From Hyphomicrobiaceae bacterium (GTDB lineage Bacteria > Pseudomonadota > Alphaproteobacteria > Rhizobiales > Ancalomicrobiaceae), in assembly GCA_016793065.1 (NCBI GenBank), contig JAEULV010000002.1, positions 1 through 59,543 of the forward strand: a DNA stretch of 59,543 nt. The letters are read 5' to 3'. The position numbers were made by a program, and so were the translations under genes. Each line of letters begins with the position of its first letter. The first letter of the stretch is position 1. A model generated the notes under the pieces. It saw only the letters and a program-made list of their open reading frames with translations, was not told the origin of the DNA and searched no databases. Shown here piece after piece: positions 1 to 9,255 of this stretch.

Positions 1-3
1 CCA

Positions 4-792
4 TCAGACCTTGCCGATGAACCCGCGCAGCACGTCGGCGAACGTATCCGGCTGCTGCAGCGCCGGCTGATGGCCGCAATCGGCGAGGATCACCAGTTCC
101 GCCCCCGGGATCAGGCTGGCAAGTTCGGCGCCGACCGTCGGCGGCGCCCCGACGTCGCTGTCGCCCGCCACCACCAGAACCGGCGTCGCGATCCGCCCCA
201 GATCCGCTCGGCAGTTGGAGGCAAACAGCGCCTCGCCGACGCCAATATACCCTTCGACGCTGCAGCGGCTCATCATCGCCGCGATCGCGTCGAGCTGCGA
301 AATCGGATAGTTGACGATCGTCGGGCCATACCAGCGCTCGATCGTCGAGGTCATGATCCCCGACATGCCCTTGGCCCGCAGCACGTCATAGCGACCCGTC
401 CAAACCGGATGGGCGGCCGGGTCCATGTCGATCACCGACGCCGCCAGCACCGCCTTCTTGAACCGCTGCGGATAGCGCACCAGCAGGCTCTGGCCGATCC
501 GTCCGCCAACCGACACGCCGACGAAGCTCGCCGTATCGATCCCCAGCGCATCCATCAGGCCGACAACATCGTCGGCCATCTGCTCGATCGTGTAGGGCGC
601 CGGCGTCGCCGGGCTGTCGCCATGGCCGCGCAGGTCGAGCGACAACAGCCGGAACCGCTCGCCGAGCCGCTCGTAGATCGGGTGCCAGGCATCGGCATTC
701 AGCGCCAGCGAATGCACCAGCACCACCACGTGATCGCCCTCGCCGTCGATCCGATAGGCGATTTCCGTGTCCCCGACCTTGACCTTGTCCAT
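4..792 (-). CDS. alpha/beta hydrolase, 3-oxoadipate enol-lactonase-like
   Basis: Cytoplasmic alpha/beta-hydrolase of 262 aa. The nucleophile elbow GVSVGG puts the serine at about residue 94. An Asp in the GDSDV segment (211-213) and His241 in CGHQP complete the likely triad. Overall it resembles 3-oxoadipate enol-lactonase (PcaD) proteins, which open beta-ketoadipate enol-lactone in aromatic catabolism, but no other pca gene is nearby, so the substrate is open. I chose the ATG at 792, preceded by a purine-rich AAGGGGACGGGG stretch, because residues encoded upstream look non-coding. Fold confident, reaction not. Confidence 0.85.
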   Translation of the reverse strand: MDKVKVGDTEIAYRIDGEGDHVVVLVHSLALNADAWHPIYERLGERFRLLSLDLRGHGDSPATPAPYTIEQMADDVVGLMDALGIDTASFVGVSVGGRIGQSLLVRYPQRFKKAVLAASVIDMDPAAHPVWTGRYDVLRAKGMSGIMTSTIERWYGPTIVNYPISQLDAIAAMMSRCSVEGYIGVGEALFASNCRADLGRIATPVLVVAGDSDVGAPPTVGAELASLIPGAELVILADCGHQPALQQPDTFADVLRGFIGKV

Positions 793-945
793 CGAACCCC
801 GTCCCCTTGCCTGCCGATTTCCCCGACCGGGGCCGCCCAACATGGGATCCCCGCGTCGGCTTCCCGACACTGGCACGCCCTGCGTTCGCGCCAGTGTCGG
901 ATGATCGTCAGGCCGGAGCAAGTCCCGGGCCATGCCTGCCGGGCG

Positions 946-1965
946 TCACGGCGTCCGCGCCGCCGCCGCCTCCTCCGCCCGGGTCTTCCACAGGGAATAG
1001 CCGATGCCGGCGAGGATCATCGCCAGGGTGACGCCCAGTGACCATTCGGCCGGGAACTTGCCGACCAGTTGGTTCCAGAAGATCTTCAGGCCGATGAACA
1101 CCAGCACCATCGCCAGCGCGTATTTCAGATAGTGGAACCGGTGAACCATCGCCGCGAGCGCGAAGTAGAGGGCGCGCAAGCCAAGGATCGCCATGATGTT
1201 GGCGGTGTAGACCACGAACGTGTCGGTGGTGATCGCGAAGATCGCCGGCACGCTGTCAACCGCGAAGACGATGTCGGCGACGTTGATCACCACCAGCGCC
1301 AGCAACAGCGGCGTCGCCCACAGCACCATCCGGCCGTTCTGGTCCGGCTGGCGCACCAGGAAGGCCTCGCCATGCAGCCGGTCGCTCACCCGCATGTGCC
1401 GCTTCAGGAAGCGGATCAAGGGATTGGCCGCCATGTCGGGCTGGGTTTCCGGCACCATCAGCATCTTGATGCCGGTGGCGATCAGGAACGCGCCGAACAC
1501 ATAGAGCACCCAGTCGTGCTCGCGCACCACCGCCGCGCCGGCGGCGATCATCACGCCGCGCAACACGATCACCGCGACGATGCCCCACACCAGCGCCCGG
1601 TACTGATATTGCCGGGGAATGGCGAAATAGCCGAAGATCAGCGAAATGACGAAGACATTGTCGATCGACAGCGCCTTTTCGATGAAATAGCCGGTGAAAT
1701 AGGCCACGCCCGCATGCACGCCGTCACTGGTGACAATCTGGCCCACCTCATAGGCCCACCAGATGCCGCCGCCGAACAGGACGGCAATGCCGATATAGAA
1801 AGCCGACAGCCACAGGCTCTCGGCAATGCCCATCTCCCTGTCCTTGCGGTGAAGAATTCCAAGGTCGAACGCCAGCAGCGTTGCGACGATGCCGAGGAAA
1901 CCCGCCCACATCCACAGGGGCTTGCCGATCCACTCGACGGCGGTCCATGCGCCGATCATTTCCAT
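946..1965 (-). CDS. TerC family integral membrane protein (Alx-like)
   Basis: Predicted 339-aa polytopic inner-membrane protein of the TerC family. It has about nine hydrophobic segments, and acidic intramembrane motifs such as SIDNVFV and AVDSVPAIFA that are typical of the family. Relatives Alx and MntP-like TerC proteins are linked to manganese export; others are linked to tellurite resistance or metal loading of exported enzymes. The ATG at 1965 has an AAGGAAC ribosome site about eight bases upstream and another ATG follows at 1959. No ter operon surrounds it, so a housekeeping metal-export role is more likely than tellurite resistance. Confidence 0.9.
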   Translation of the reverse strand: MEMIGAWTAVEWIGKPLWMWAGFLGIVATLLAFDLGILHRKDREMGIAESLWLSAFYIGIAVLFGGGIWWAYEVGQIVTSDGVHAGVAYFTGYFIEKALSIDNVFVISLIFGYFAIPRQYQYRALVWGIVAVIVLRGVMIAAGAAVVREHDWVLYVFGAFLIATGIKMLMVPETQPDMAANPLIRFLKRHMRVSDRLHGEAFLVRQPDQNGRMVLWATPLLLALVVINVADIVFAVDSVPAIFAITTDTFVVYTANIMAILGLRALYFALAAMVHRFHYLKYALAMVLVFIGLKIFWNQLVGKFPAEWSLGVTLAMILAGIGYSLWKTRAEEAAAARTP

Positions 1966-2222
1966 ATCGCCTGTTCCTTGGGGCGTTCCGCACGCCCTCG
2001 CACGCGCCGGAACCGTCACCGGCGCATGGGGATTGGAGATGGCGCGTCGGCGCGGATTTTCAAGAGCGGACCTGAGTAATTTCCCTGACAAACGGCAACG
2101 GCGCCGATTCGCACCACGTCCAGCTTGACGCGCAAGGTTCAATCGGCTCAAACCGCAATGCGAATGCGACGGCCGTCGCGGATGGCTCGCCCTCCGCTCG
2201 ATACCGGCCCGGAGGACATGAC

Positions 2223-2843
2223 ATGGCGGGCGACACGGGCAGAAGCCCTGAGATCGAGGCGCGGGCGCGCCGGGTGACGGCGGCGCTTGGGGCTCGCTCC
2301 ATCGTGCTCGTCGGCATGATGGGCGCCGGCAAGACCACCGTCGGCAAGCGCCTGGCCCAGAAGCTCGACCTGCATTTCCTCGATGCCGACCACGAAATCG
2401 AGCGCGCCGCCGCCAAGACCATTCCCGAGATCTTCGCCGAACACGGCGAGGCCTATTTCCGCGACGGCGAGCGCCGCGTCATCCAGCGCATTCTCGCCGA
2501 CGGCAAGCAGGTGCTAGCCACCGGCGGCGGCGCCTTCATGCGCGCTGAAACCCGCGCCACCATCGCCGAAACCGGCATCTCCGTCTGGCTCAAGGCCGAA
2601 TTCGACGTGCTGATGCACCGGGTTCGCCGCAAGTCCAACCGGCCGCTGCTGCAGAACCCCGATCCCGAGGGCACGCTCCGCCGCCTGATCGACGAGCGCT
2701 ATCCGGTCTATGCCCTCGCCGACATCACCATCCTCTCGCGCGACGTCCCCCACGACGTCATCGCCGACGAGATCATTGCCGCGCTCGAACGCCACCTCGG
2801 CATCGCCGCGCCGGCGACAAACGCCAGCAAGGGCGCTGAATGA
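2223..2843 (+). CDS. aroK: shikimate kinase
   Basis: Phosphorylates shikimate to shikimate 3-phosphate with ATP, the fifth step of the shikimate pathway. The 206-aa protein carries the Walker A motif GMMGAGKTT (residues 31-39), the substrate-binding DADHEIE stretch, and the GGGAF motif. It is slightly longer than E. coli AroK because of about 25 extra N-terminal residues. The ATG at 2223 has GGAGG seven bases upstream. The stop overlaps the start of aroB by four bases (ATGA), so the two are translationally coupled, the usual aroKB arrangement. Confidence 0.97.
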   Translation: MAGDTGRSPEIEARARRVTAALGARSIVLVGMMGAGKTTVGKRLAQKLDLHFLDADHEIERAAAKTIPEIFAEHGEAYFRDGERRVIQRILADGKQVLATGGGAFMRAETRATIAETGISVWLKAEFDVLMHRVRRKSNRPLLQNPDPEGTLRRLIDERYPVYALADITILSRDVPHDVIADEIIAALERHLGIAAPATNASKGAE

Positions 2844-3958
2844 TGACCACCGTTGAGACCGTCCGCGTCGAACTCGGCGCACGCGCCTACGACATCCTCA
2901 TCGGCCCCGGCCTGATCGACCACGCCGGCATCGAGATCGCCGCCCGCTTCCCCAAGGCCCGCTGCGCCATCGTCACCGACGAGAACCTCGCCGGCCTGCA
3001 CCTGCCCCGCCTCGTCGCCGCCCTCGACGCCGCCGGCATCCAGTCGGTGCCGGTCGTGCTGCCCGCCGGCGAGGCGACCAAGAGCTTCGCCCATTTCGAG
3101 GCGACCGTCGAAGCCGTGCTCGCCGCCAGACTGGAGCGCGGCGACCTCATCGTCGCCTTCGGCGGCGGCGTCATCGGCGACCTCTCCGGCTTCGTTGCCG
3201 GCGTCGTCCGTCGCGGCATGGGCTTCGTCCAGATCCCCACCACCCTGCTGTCGCAGGTCGACAGCTCCGTCGGCGGCAAGACCGGCATCAACTCGCCCCA
3301 TGGCAAGAACCTGATCGGCGTCTTCAACCAGCCCGGCCTGGTCCTCGCCGACAGCGCCATCCTCGACACTCTGTCGCCGCGCGAATTCCGCGCCGGCTAT
3401 GCCGAGGTCGCCAAATACGGCCTGATCGACGATCCCGCCCTGTTTGCCTGGCTCGAGGCCAACTGGCCGGCGATCTTCGCCGGCGGCCCGCAACGCATCG
3501 AGGCCATCGCCGCCGGCTGCCGCGCCAAGGCCCGCGTCGTCGCCATGGACGAGACCGAAACCGGCCCGCGCGCCCTGCTCAACCTCGGCCACACCTTCGG
3601 CCACGCGCTGGAACAGGCGACCCACTACGACAGCCGCCGGCTGGTGCACGGCGAGGGCGTCGCCATCGGCATGTGCCTCGCCTACGAGTTTTCCGCCCAC
3701 ATGAACCTCGCCAGTCCCGACGACGCCGCGCGCGTCGCCGCCCACCTCAAGGCCGTCGGCCTGCCGACGCGGCTGCAGGACGTCCCCGGCGATCTCGGCG
3801 GCGTCGACGGGCTGATGCAGGCGATCGGCCAGGACAAGAAGGTCAAGCGCGGCGCGCTGACCTTCATCCTCACCCACGGCATCGGCAAGAGCTACATCGC
3901 CAACGACGTGCCCCCCGCCGCCGTCCGCGACTTCCTCGCCCGCAAGCTCGCCGGCTGA
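2840..3958 (+). CDS. aroB: 3-dehydroquinate synthase
   Basis: Converts DAHP to 3-dehydroquinate, the second step of the shikimate pathway, using NAD and a divalent metal. The 372-aa protein is full length. It shows the NAD-binding FGGGVIGDLSGFVAG segment, the TTLLSQVDSSVGGKTGIN block, and the metal-ligand histidines in LNLGHTFGHALE and VHGEGVAIGM. Two ATG codons lie in tandem at the start (2840 and 2843), the first overlapping the aroK stop. The stop codon lies in a 12-bp repeat followed by a run of ten C residues. Confidence 0.97.
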   Translation: MMTTVETVRVELGARAYDILIGPGLIDHAGIEIAARFPKARCAIVTDENLAGLHLPRLVAALDAAGIQSVPVVLPAGEATKSFAHFEATVEAVLAARLERGDLIVAFGGGVIGDLSGFVAGVVRRGMGFVQIPTTLLSQVDSSVGGKTGINSPHGKNLIGVFNQPGLVLADSAILDTLSPREFRAGYAEVAKYGLIDDPALFAWLEANWPAIFAGGPQRIEAIAAGCRAKARVVAMDETETGPRALLNLGHTFGHALEQATHYDSRRLVHGEGVAIGMCLAYEFSAHMNLASPDDAARVAAHLKAVGLPTRLQDVPGDLGGVDGLMQAIGQDKKVKRGALTFILTHGIGKSYIANDVPPAAVRDFLARKLAG

Positions 3959-4015
3959 GCCGCCCCCCCCCCGGCTGAGCCGACGACCCGACTGGGCCGA
4001 CATCATCGCGCCAAA

Positions 4016-4050
4016 TGAAAAGGCCCGGCCGATCTGCGCGCCGGGCCTTG
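4016..4050 (-). terminator. hairpin terminator between convergent aroB and the VUT transporter
   Basis: A perfect 10-bp inverted repeat (AAGGCCCGGC at 4020-4029, GCCGGGCCTT at 4040-4049) with a 10-base loop. Read on the minus strand the stem runs into TTTTCATTT, a good intrinsic terminator for the minus-strand gene ending at 4112. On the plus strand the tail is weaker (TTGCTTGATTG), but it could also stop aroKB transcripts. Confidence 0.75.
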
Positions 4051-4111
4051 CTTGATTGATCGCCGATCGCCTCACACCGACTGGCGGTACACCGTCTGGC
4101 GAAACCGGCCC

Positions 4112-4774
4112 TCAGGCCGTTGCCGCCGGCATCGGCCGCATCCATTCCATCGCGATCCGGTAGGGCGCCAGCAGGAACAGCGCCGCGAACAGCTTCACCG
4201 AGAAATCGGCGACCGCCCAGGAAACCCACCGCGCGCTCTCGAACCCGGCCAAGCCGAGGAACGCCGCCGGTTCGATCGCGAAGCCGTCGGCCTCGCCGAG
4301 CAGGCCGGCAAACACCGGGGCAAAGGCCAGCGAGAAGAACACCAGCGTGTCGGTCGCCGAGCCGAGCAGCGACCCGATCAGCGGCGCCCGCCACCACGAC
4401 ATCGCCCGCAGCCGGTTGAACAGGCCGATGTCGAGCAATTGCCCGACCAGAAACGCCGATCCCGATGCGATCGCGATTCGCGGCGTCGCCAGATAGATCG
4501 ACAGCACCACGGCGGTCGCGAAACCCGCATACACCACCCGGCGGGCAACGCCCGGACCGTAGCTGCGGTTCATCAGGTCGGTGACGAGGAAGGCAACCGG
4601 ATAGGTGAACGCGCCCCAGGTCAGCAGGTCCGCCAGCGACAGCACGCCGATGCTGGCCTCGACCGGATATTGCACCAGCACGTTCGACGCCGCGATCACC
4701 GCCGTCATCGCCAGCACCGCGCCGATCAGCGCCAGCCGTCCCGGCGCCGCGAATGTCCCGCTCTGACCCATCAT
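4112..4774 (-). CDS. queuosine precursor transporter, VUT family (YhhQ-like)
   Basis: A 220-aa inner-membrane protein with six or seven hydrophobic segments, of the vitamin-uptake-transporter-like (DUF165/YhhQ) family. Family hallmarks visible are VTDLMNRSYG, a GSAFLVGQLLDI block and an ATDTLVFF segment. YhhQ imports queuosine precursors for tRNA modification; the exact substrate here is inferred from the family. Tandem ATGs at 4774 and 4771 follow GGAGGGG; the second gives better ribosome-site spacing. It is transcribed towards aroB and ends before the shared terminator. Confidence 0.88.
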   Translation of the reverse strand: MMGQSGTFAAPGRLALIGAVLAMTAVIAASNVLVQYPVEASIGVLSLADLLTWGAFTYPVAFLVTDLMNRSYGPGVARRVVYAGFATAVVLSIYLATPRIAIASGSAFLVGQLLDIGLFNRLRAMSWWRAPLIGSLLGSATDTLVFFSLAFAPVFAGLLGEADGFAIEPAAFLGLAGFESARWVSWAVADFSVKLFAALFLLAPYRIAMEWMRPMPAATA

Positions 4775-5048
4775 CCCCTCCACGCCCGCCGATCCCCGGC
4801 GACGACTGTCCGCCGATGCCCGTGCCGGCCGCCGGCCTTCGCCGCGCCGTCGCGTTGCATCGTCACACCCGCCAGGACGCCATGCCAAGCCCGTCCGCTT
4901 CGCCCGTCCGGCAACAAACGCAAGCAGGCGGCGCGCCGTGATGGCACACCGCCCGCTCGATGATCTTGCCCGCTCGATGGGCCTGGAAGTCGCCCGGATC
5001 GGCACGCACCCCGGAAAACCCCAGGCGCACGGCCGTTCCAGCGCAGCG

Positions 5049-5333
5049 TCAGGCCGCGACCTTGGCGCTGATTTCCTTCTTGAGGAGCTGGGCGCGCGGC
5101 GACAGCTCGTCATTCGAAGCCTTCGCCAGGAACGCGTCGATCCCGCCGCGATGCTCGACCGAACGCAGCGCGTTGGCGGAGATGCGCAGGCGGACGGTGC
5201 GGCCAAGCGCATCCGACAGCAGCGACACGTTGACCAGGTTCGGCAGATACCGACGCTTGGTCTTGTTGTTGGCGTGGCTGACGTTGTTGCCGACCAGAAC
5301 GCCCTTGCCGGTCAGTTCGCAGCGCCGCGACAT
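5049..5333 (-). CDS. rpmB: 50S ribosomal protein L28
   Basis: A 94-aa basic protein matching bacterial L28. It begins [12 protein letters not shown], has the family's [13 protein letters not shown] block, and ends in the longer lysine-rich tail seen in alphaproteobacteria. The zinc-binding cysteine pairs found in some L28 forms are absent. It stands alone on the minus strand, divergent from the DUF3108 gene, an arrangement common in this order. The promoter must lie in the 348-bp gap upstream. Confidence 0.98.
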   Translation of the reverse strand: MSRRCELTGKGVLVGNNVSHANNKTKRRYLPNLVNVSLLSDALGRTVRLRISANALRSVEHRGGIDAFLAKASNDELSPRAQLLKKEISAKVAA

Positions 5334-5681
5334 GTTCTCTACCTCGAAGTTTCAACGGGAAACGGCCTGTTCGCGTCTCGGGAGAACCCCATGGGCAAAT
5401 CCAAACCGTCACCCGGCGCGCATGATTGCGCAGGGTGTGAAAGTTGGGCTTCTATACGGAGGCGCTCCCGGCTCGTCAAGTCGAAACCCGCGGCGAAACG
5501 CGTCCCTCGCCGCGTTCCCTCCAGTTTCCCCCAGCCCGGCGCAAACCCTGGTCTGAAAAATGCCTTGATCATTGGCGAGCAATGCCGATGCGACCGATTG
5601 ACCGGCTTGCGGCATCGTCGCCGAGGCGCGATTCTCGTCATCGCCGTTATGCCGCCCCTGCTTCGCCCTGAAGGAACCGGA
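5334..5681 (+). other. divergent intergenic region, rpmB / DUF3108 gene
   Basis: A 348-bp gap that must hold the promoters of rpmB (minus) and the DUF3108 gene (plus). I see no convincing reading frame in it: short open frames have no ribosome site or recognisable protein. An AAGGAACCGG ribosome site lies just before the DUF3108 start. No clear inverted repeat or RNA motif was found. Confidence 0.5.
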
Positions 5682-6542
5682 ATGATCCCGACGCCCTCGT
5701 CCGCCCTGGTCCTGTTCGCCGCCGTCACGCTGGCGCCGCTTGCCCAGGCAAGCGCCCAGTCCATCCAGGACGGCCGGATCAATGCGACCTATGCCGTTGA
5801 GTTTTCAGGGATCAGCGTCGCCAAGGCGACGGTCGGCATCGCCGTGGCCGATGGCCAGTACACCGCCCAGCTCGGCTATCGCACCGCCGGCGCCGGGGCG
5901 GCACTTTCCTCCGCCCGCGGCGACATCACCGCCTCCGGCCAGATTCGCGCCGATCGCTTGGTGCCCGCCAGCTTCAACATGACCACCAGTGCCTCCAAGA
6001 AGACCCGCAAGGTGGCGCTTGCCATGGGGGGCGGCTCGATTCGCTCCTTTACCGCCGAACCGCCGGTCGACTATGCCGGCACCGGTCGCGTTCCGGTGAC
6101 GCCGGAAACCCTGCGCAATTCCCTCGACCCGCTCAGCGCCGCGCTGATGCCGGTCCCGACCGGCGGCAAGTTCGGCGAGAAGGTCTGCGACCGCGTCCTC
6201 CCCGTCTTCGACGGCTATCAGCGCTTCGACCTCAAGCTCAGCTATAGCGGCACCGTCAAGGTCGCCTCGCCGGCCTATAACGGCCCGGCCATCACCTGCG
6301 CCGCCCGCTACGTCGCCGTCGCCGGCCATCGCGAGGGCAACAAGAACACCAAGTTCTGGGAGGAGAATCAGGGCCTTTCGGTCACCCTGATCCCGCTCGG
6401 CACCCTGCCCTATGCCGCGCCCTACGCCGTCACCGTCCAGACCCAATGGGGCACCATTGAGGTCGCCGCCGCCTCGATCGACTTCAACGGCAAGATCAAG
6501 GCCGCCGACGCCACCCCCGTCAAGGCACCCGCCGCGCCCTGA
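5682..6542 (+). CDS. exported DUF3108 domain protein
   Basis: A 286-aa protein with a signal peptide (hydrophobic stretch from about residue 7, likely cleavage after the ASA at residues 23-25) and a DUF3108 domain over most of the mature part, so periplasmic or envelope-associated. Function is not established for the family. Two cysteines (in KVCDRVLPVFDGYQRFDL and in AITCAARY) could form a disulfide. I used the ATG at 5682, nine bases after AAGGAA; the open frame extends far upstream but that part is not protein-like. Confidence 0.85.
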   Translation: MIPTPSSALVLFAAVTLAPLAQASAQSIQDGRINATYAVEFSGISVAKATVGIAVADGQYTAQLGYRTAGAGAALSSARGDITASGQIRADRLVPASFNMTTSASKKTRKVALAMGGGSIRSFTAEPPVDYAGTGRVPVTPETLRNSLDPLSAALMPVPTGGKFGEKVCDRVLPVFDGYQRFDLKLSYSGTVKVASPAYNGPAITCAARYVAVAGHREGNKNTKFWEENQGLSVTLIPLGTLPYAAPYAVTVQTQWGTIEVAAASIDFNGKIKAADATPVKAPAAP

Positions 6543-6611
6543 GCCCGGATGCATGACCGCATGCCGCGAGCCCGTCTGGCGCCGGCGACAACCGCTTGCT
6601 AGACGGAGGAC

Positions 6612-7514
6612 ATGACCCGCGCCGCCGCCCGCCCGCCGCTTTCCCGCCCCCTTGCCACCGCGATCGGCCTCGCAGCCATCGCCATGTGGGCAACGCTCGG
6701 GCTGTTGACCGCCGCGTCCGGCAGCGTGCCGCCATTCCAGATGAACGTGCTGACCTTCGGCTTGTCCGGCGTCCTTTCCTGCCTGTGGCTCGCCGCGCGC
6801 GGCCGCCTTGGCGCGGCGCTGCGCCAGCCTTGGCAGGTCTGGCTCCTGGGCCTTGCCGGCCTCTTCGGCTATCACGCCCTCTATTTCACCGCCCTGCGCA
6901 ATGCCCCGCCGGTCGATGCCGGCCTGATCGCCTATCTCTGGCCGCTGCTGATCGTGCTGTTTTCCGGGCTCCTGCCCGGCGAGCGGCTGCGCTGGCATCA
7001 CGTCTGCGGCGCCGGCCTCGGCTTCCTCGGCGCCGTCGTCATCGTCACCCGTGGCGGCGGCCTGTCGATCGATCCGGCCTACGCGCTGGGCTACCTCGCC
7101 GCCCTCGGCTGCGCCGTCACCTGGTCGACCTATTCGGTGCTGTCGCGCCGCTTCGGCGAGGCGCCGACCGATGCCGTCGCCGGCTTCTGCCTCGCCACCG
7201 CCATCCTCTCCACCCCCTGCCATCTCGCCTTCGAGACCACCGTCTGGCCGGCCGAGCCGCTGCAATGGGCGGCGATCGTCGCCCTCGGCCTCCTGCCGGT
7301 CGGCGCCGCCTTTTTCGTCTGGGACATCGGCATGAAGCGCGGCGACATCCAGATCCTCGGCGCCGCCAGCTACGCCACGCCGCTCGCCTCCACCCTGGTG
7401 CTGATCCTCGCCGGCTTCGGCGCCTTCACCTGGCAGGTCGCCGTCGCCGCGCTGCTGATCACCCTCGGCGCCCTCCTGGCCGCCAAGGACATGCTCGCCG
7501 GCAGACAGACCTGA
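6612..7514 (+). CDS. EamA/DMT family transporter
   Basis: A 300-aa inner-membrane protein with ten hydrophobic segments arranged as two EamA repeats, the standard drug/metabolite transporter layout. The second repeat includes LGYLAALGCAVTWSTYSVLS. The ATG at 6612 has GGAGGA three bases upstream and a good match to the family N-terminus. Substrate cannot be read from sequence; relatives export amino acids or metabolites. It lies 69 bp after the DUF3108 gene on the same strand and may be co-transcribed. Confidence 0.9.
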   Translation: MTRAAARPPLSRPLATAIGLAAIAMWATLGLLTAASGSVPPFQMNVLTFGLSGVLSCLWLAARGRLGAALRQPWQVWLLGLAGLFGYHALYFTALRNAPPVDAGLIAYLWPLLIVLFSGLLPGERLRWHHVCGAGLGFLGAVVIVTRGGGLSIDPAYALGYLAALGCAVTWSTYSVLSRRFGEAPTDAVAGFCLATAILSTPCHLAFETTVWPAEPLQWAAIVALGLLPVGAAFFVWDIGMKRGDIQILGAASYATPLASTLVLILAGFGAFTWQVAVAALLITLGALLAAKDMLAGRQT

Positions 7515-7532
7515 TCGCCGCGCCTGCCGCGC

Positions 7533-7985
7533 TCACCGCGACCGCGCCGGTCGCGGCGTCGGGCACCAGCCGGCCGGCGCCATCTCGAACCCGGCGAACT
7601 CGAACCCCGGCGCCACCGTGCAGCCGACCAGCGTCCACGCGCCGAGGCTCTCCGCCGTCTGCCACGCCCCGCGCGGCACGATCGCCTGCGGCCGCTCGTG
7701 ATTGCCCAGGTGCGGACCCAGCCGGAACGCCTGGGCATCGTGACCGTTCTCCGACACCGTCAGCGCCAGCGGCGCGCCGCCATGCCAGTGCCAGGCTTCC
7801 ACCGCATCGACCCGATGCCAGTGCGACACCTCGCCGGCCTCCAGCAGATAATAGATCGCCGTCGATGCCGCCCGACCGCCCTCCACCGTCGCCGTGTCGC
7901 GAAACGTCTCGCGATACCAGCCGCCTTCCGGATGCCGCTTCAGGTCCAGAATCCGGATCACATCCTTCGCGCTCATCCCCGGCAT
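7533..7985 (-). CDS. cupin_5 (DUF985) family protein
   Basis: A 150-aa single-domain cupin of the DUF985/cupin_5 family. Signatures are the N-terminal HPEGGWYRETFRD block, SHWHRVDAVEAWHWHGG with metal-type histidines, and the C-terminal GFEFAGFEMA segment. Sugar or metal binding is proposed for the family but no reaction is established. The start could be the ATG at 7985 or at 7976; the first lies four bases after the gloB stop, so the gene is probably translated from the gloB message. Confidence 0.85.
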   Translation of the reverse strand: MPGMSAKDVIRILDLKRHPEGGWYRETFRDTATVEGGRAASTAIYYLLEAGEVSHWHRVDAVEAWHWHGGAPLALTVSENGHDAQAFRLGPHLGNHERPQAIVPRGAWQTAESLGAWTLVGCTVAPGFEFAGFEMAPAGWCPTPRPARSR

Positions 7986-7989
7986 CGGC

Positions 7990-8757
7990 TCAACCCTTGT
8001 TCTTGCGCTCGCGCAATTCGGCGAACACCGCCACTGGCGCGGCACCCGCCATCCCGAGCCCGGCCGCGATGCCCGGATCGCCCGCCCGCAGGAACGGGTT
8101 GGTGGCCAGTTCCCGCGCCATCGTCGACGGCACCGTCGGCAGTCCCGCCGCCCGCAAGCGATCGACCTCGGCCATCCGCTCCGTCAACGCCGCGTTGGCC
8201 GGATCGACTCGCAGCGCGAAACGACCGTTCGACTGGGTATATTCATGCCCGCAATAAACCGCCGTTTCCGGCGCCAGCGCGGCGAGCCGGCCGAGGCTCG
8301 CCCACATCTGCGCCGGCGTGCCCTCGAACAACCGCCCGCACCCCATGGCAAACAGCGTATCGCCGCAAAACACCGCCGCCGGCTCGCGCGCCACATAGGC
8401 GATGTGCCCGACCGTGTGCCCCGGCGTCTCCAACACCTCCAGCCGCAAACCGCCGACCTCGATCACATCGCCGTCGCCGACGAGGACATCGAGCCCGGCG
8501 ATCCGCCCCGCATCCGCCCGCGCCCCGGTCACCCGGGCGCCAGTGCGCCGCACCAGTTCGGCGACGCCCTCCACATGATCGAAATGGTGATGCGTCACCA
8601 GGATGTCGCTCAGCACCCACCCCCGCTCCGCCAGCGCCGCCAGGATCGCCCCCGCGTCCGGCGCATCGACCACCGCCGTCGCCCCGCTGTCGCCATCATG
8701 AATCAACGCGGCATAATTGTCGGACAGGCACGGCACGACAGCAAATTCGATGGGCAT
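7990..8757 (-). CDS. gloB: hydroxyacylglutathione hydrolase (glyoxalase II)
   Basis: Hydrolyses S-D-lactoylglutathione to D-lactate and glutathione, the second step of methylglyoxal detoxification. The 255-aa protein is full length, with the metallo-beta-lactamase metal motif THHHFDH (H56, H58, D60, H61), the PGHTVGH histidine, the FCGDTLF bridging aspartate, and the YCGHEYTQSN glutathione-binding region. The ATG at 8757 fits the family N-terminus MPIEFAVVPCLSDNYA. It heads a two-gene unit with the cupin_5 gene. Confidence 0.96.
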   Translation of the reverse strand: MPIEFAVVPCLSDNYAALIHDGDSGATAVVDAPDAGAILAALAERGWVLSDILVTHHHFDHVEGVAELVRRTGARVTGARADAGRIAGLDVLVGDGDVIEVGGLRLEVLETPGHTVGHIAYVAREPAAVFCGDTLFAMGCGRLFEGTPAQMWASLGRLAALAPETAVYCGHEYTQSNGRFALRVDPANAALTERMAEVDRLRAAGLPTVPSTMARELATNPFLRAGDPGIAAGLGMAGAAPVAVFAELRERKNKG

Positions 8758-9255
8758 GACTGCTCCCGTCACTGCAACGACCCGGACGGATGGCCCGGAC
8801 CGGAAGGTACCTCGAGACCGGCTGGAGCCGGCACCGCCTAAGGCGCCACGCCCTTTGCCAAGGTCCGAAGCCAAGTACGCAACGTAAGCGGCAGCCGTTC
8901 GAATTCAAGCGCCGATGTCCCGCTAGCCGAATGGTCCGGCAGTAACCGGGCAGCCCGGTGCAACCCGACGCAACCCAATTCCAACGCCTCCAAGAACCGG
9001 CCAGGCAAGGCCAGACTGAAACTGGAAACCCAGAAAATTCACATTTAAATCAATAGGTTGACCTAGCCGACAATCAAATGAAAAGAGGGGCGCGTGCGCT
9101 CGGCACCCGCCCCTCCCTTTACGTGAATGCTCGCTTGACGCGAGGATTGACGGCCTTACAGTGTCTCCGGGATGTGTGTGTCGCCACAGTGACGTGACTC
9201 CGGAGCGCGCATCCCTAAAATATGAAACCCAGGCAGGAATTGCAAGGTCGTTGAC
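8758..9255. other. AT-richer intergenic region before the Abi gene
   Basis: A 498-bp gap, visibly poorer in G/C from about 8990 on than the rest of the window. It contains the gloB promoter region, a terminator-like hairpin at 9085-9115, and the promoter region of the Abi gene. I found no coding frame; the long minus-strand open frame crossing it is antisense to the Abi gene. No tRNA or clear attachment-site repeat was seen. Confidence 0.5.
9081..9115 (-). terminator. terminator-like hairpin in the gloB-Abi gap
   Basis: An 8-bp perfect inverted repeat GAGGGGCG (9085-9092) / CGCCCCTC (9108-9115) with a 15-base loop. On the minus strand the stem is followed by TTTTCATTT. No minus-strand gene ends here, so it may end antisense transcription or mark the edge of the inserted segment. 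Confidence 0.5.

Noticed and set aside
946-1965. Tellurite resistance by TerC
   Set aside because: No terABDEZ genes are nearby; stand-alone TerC/Alx proteins more often handle manganese or other metals.
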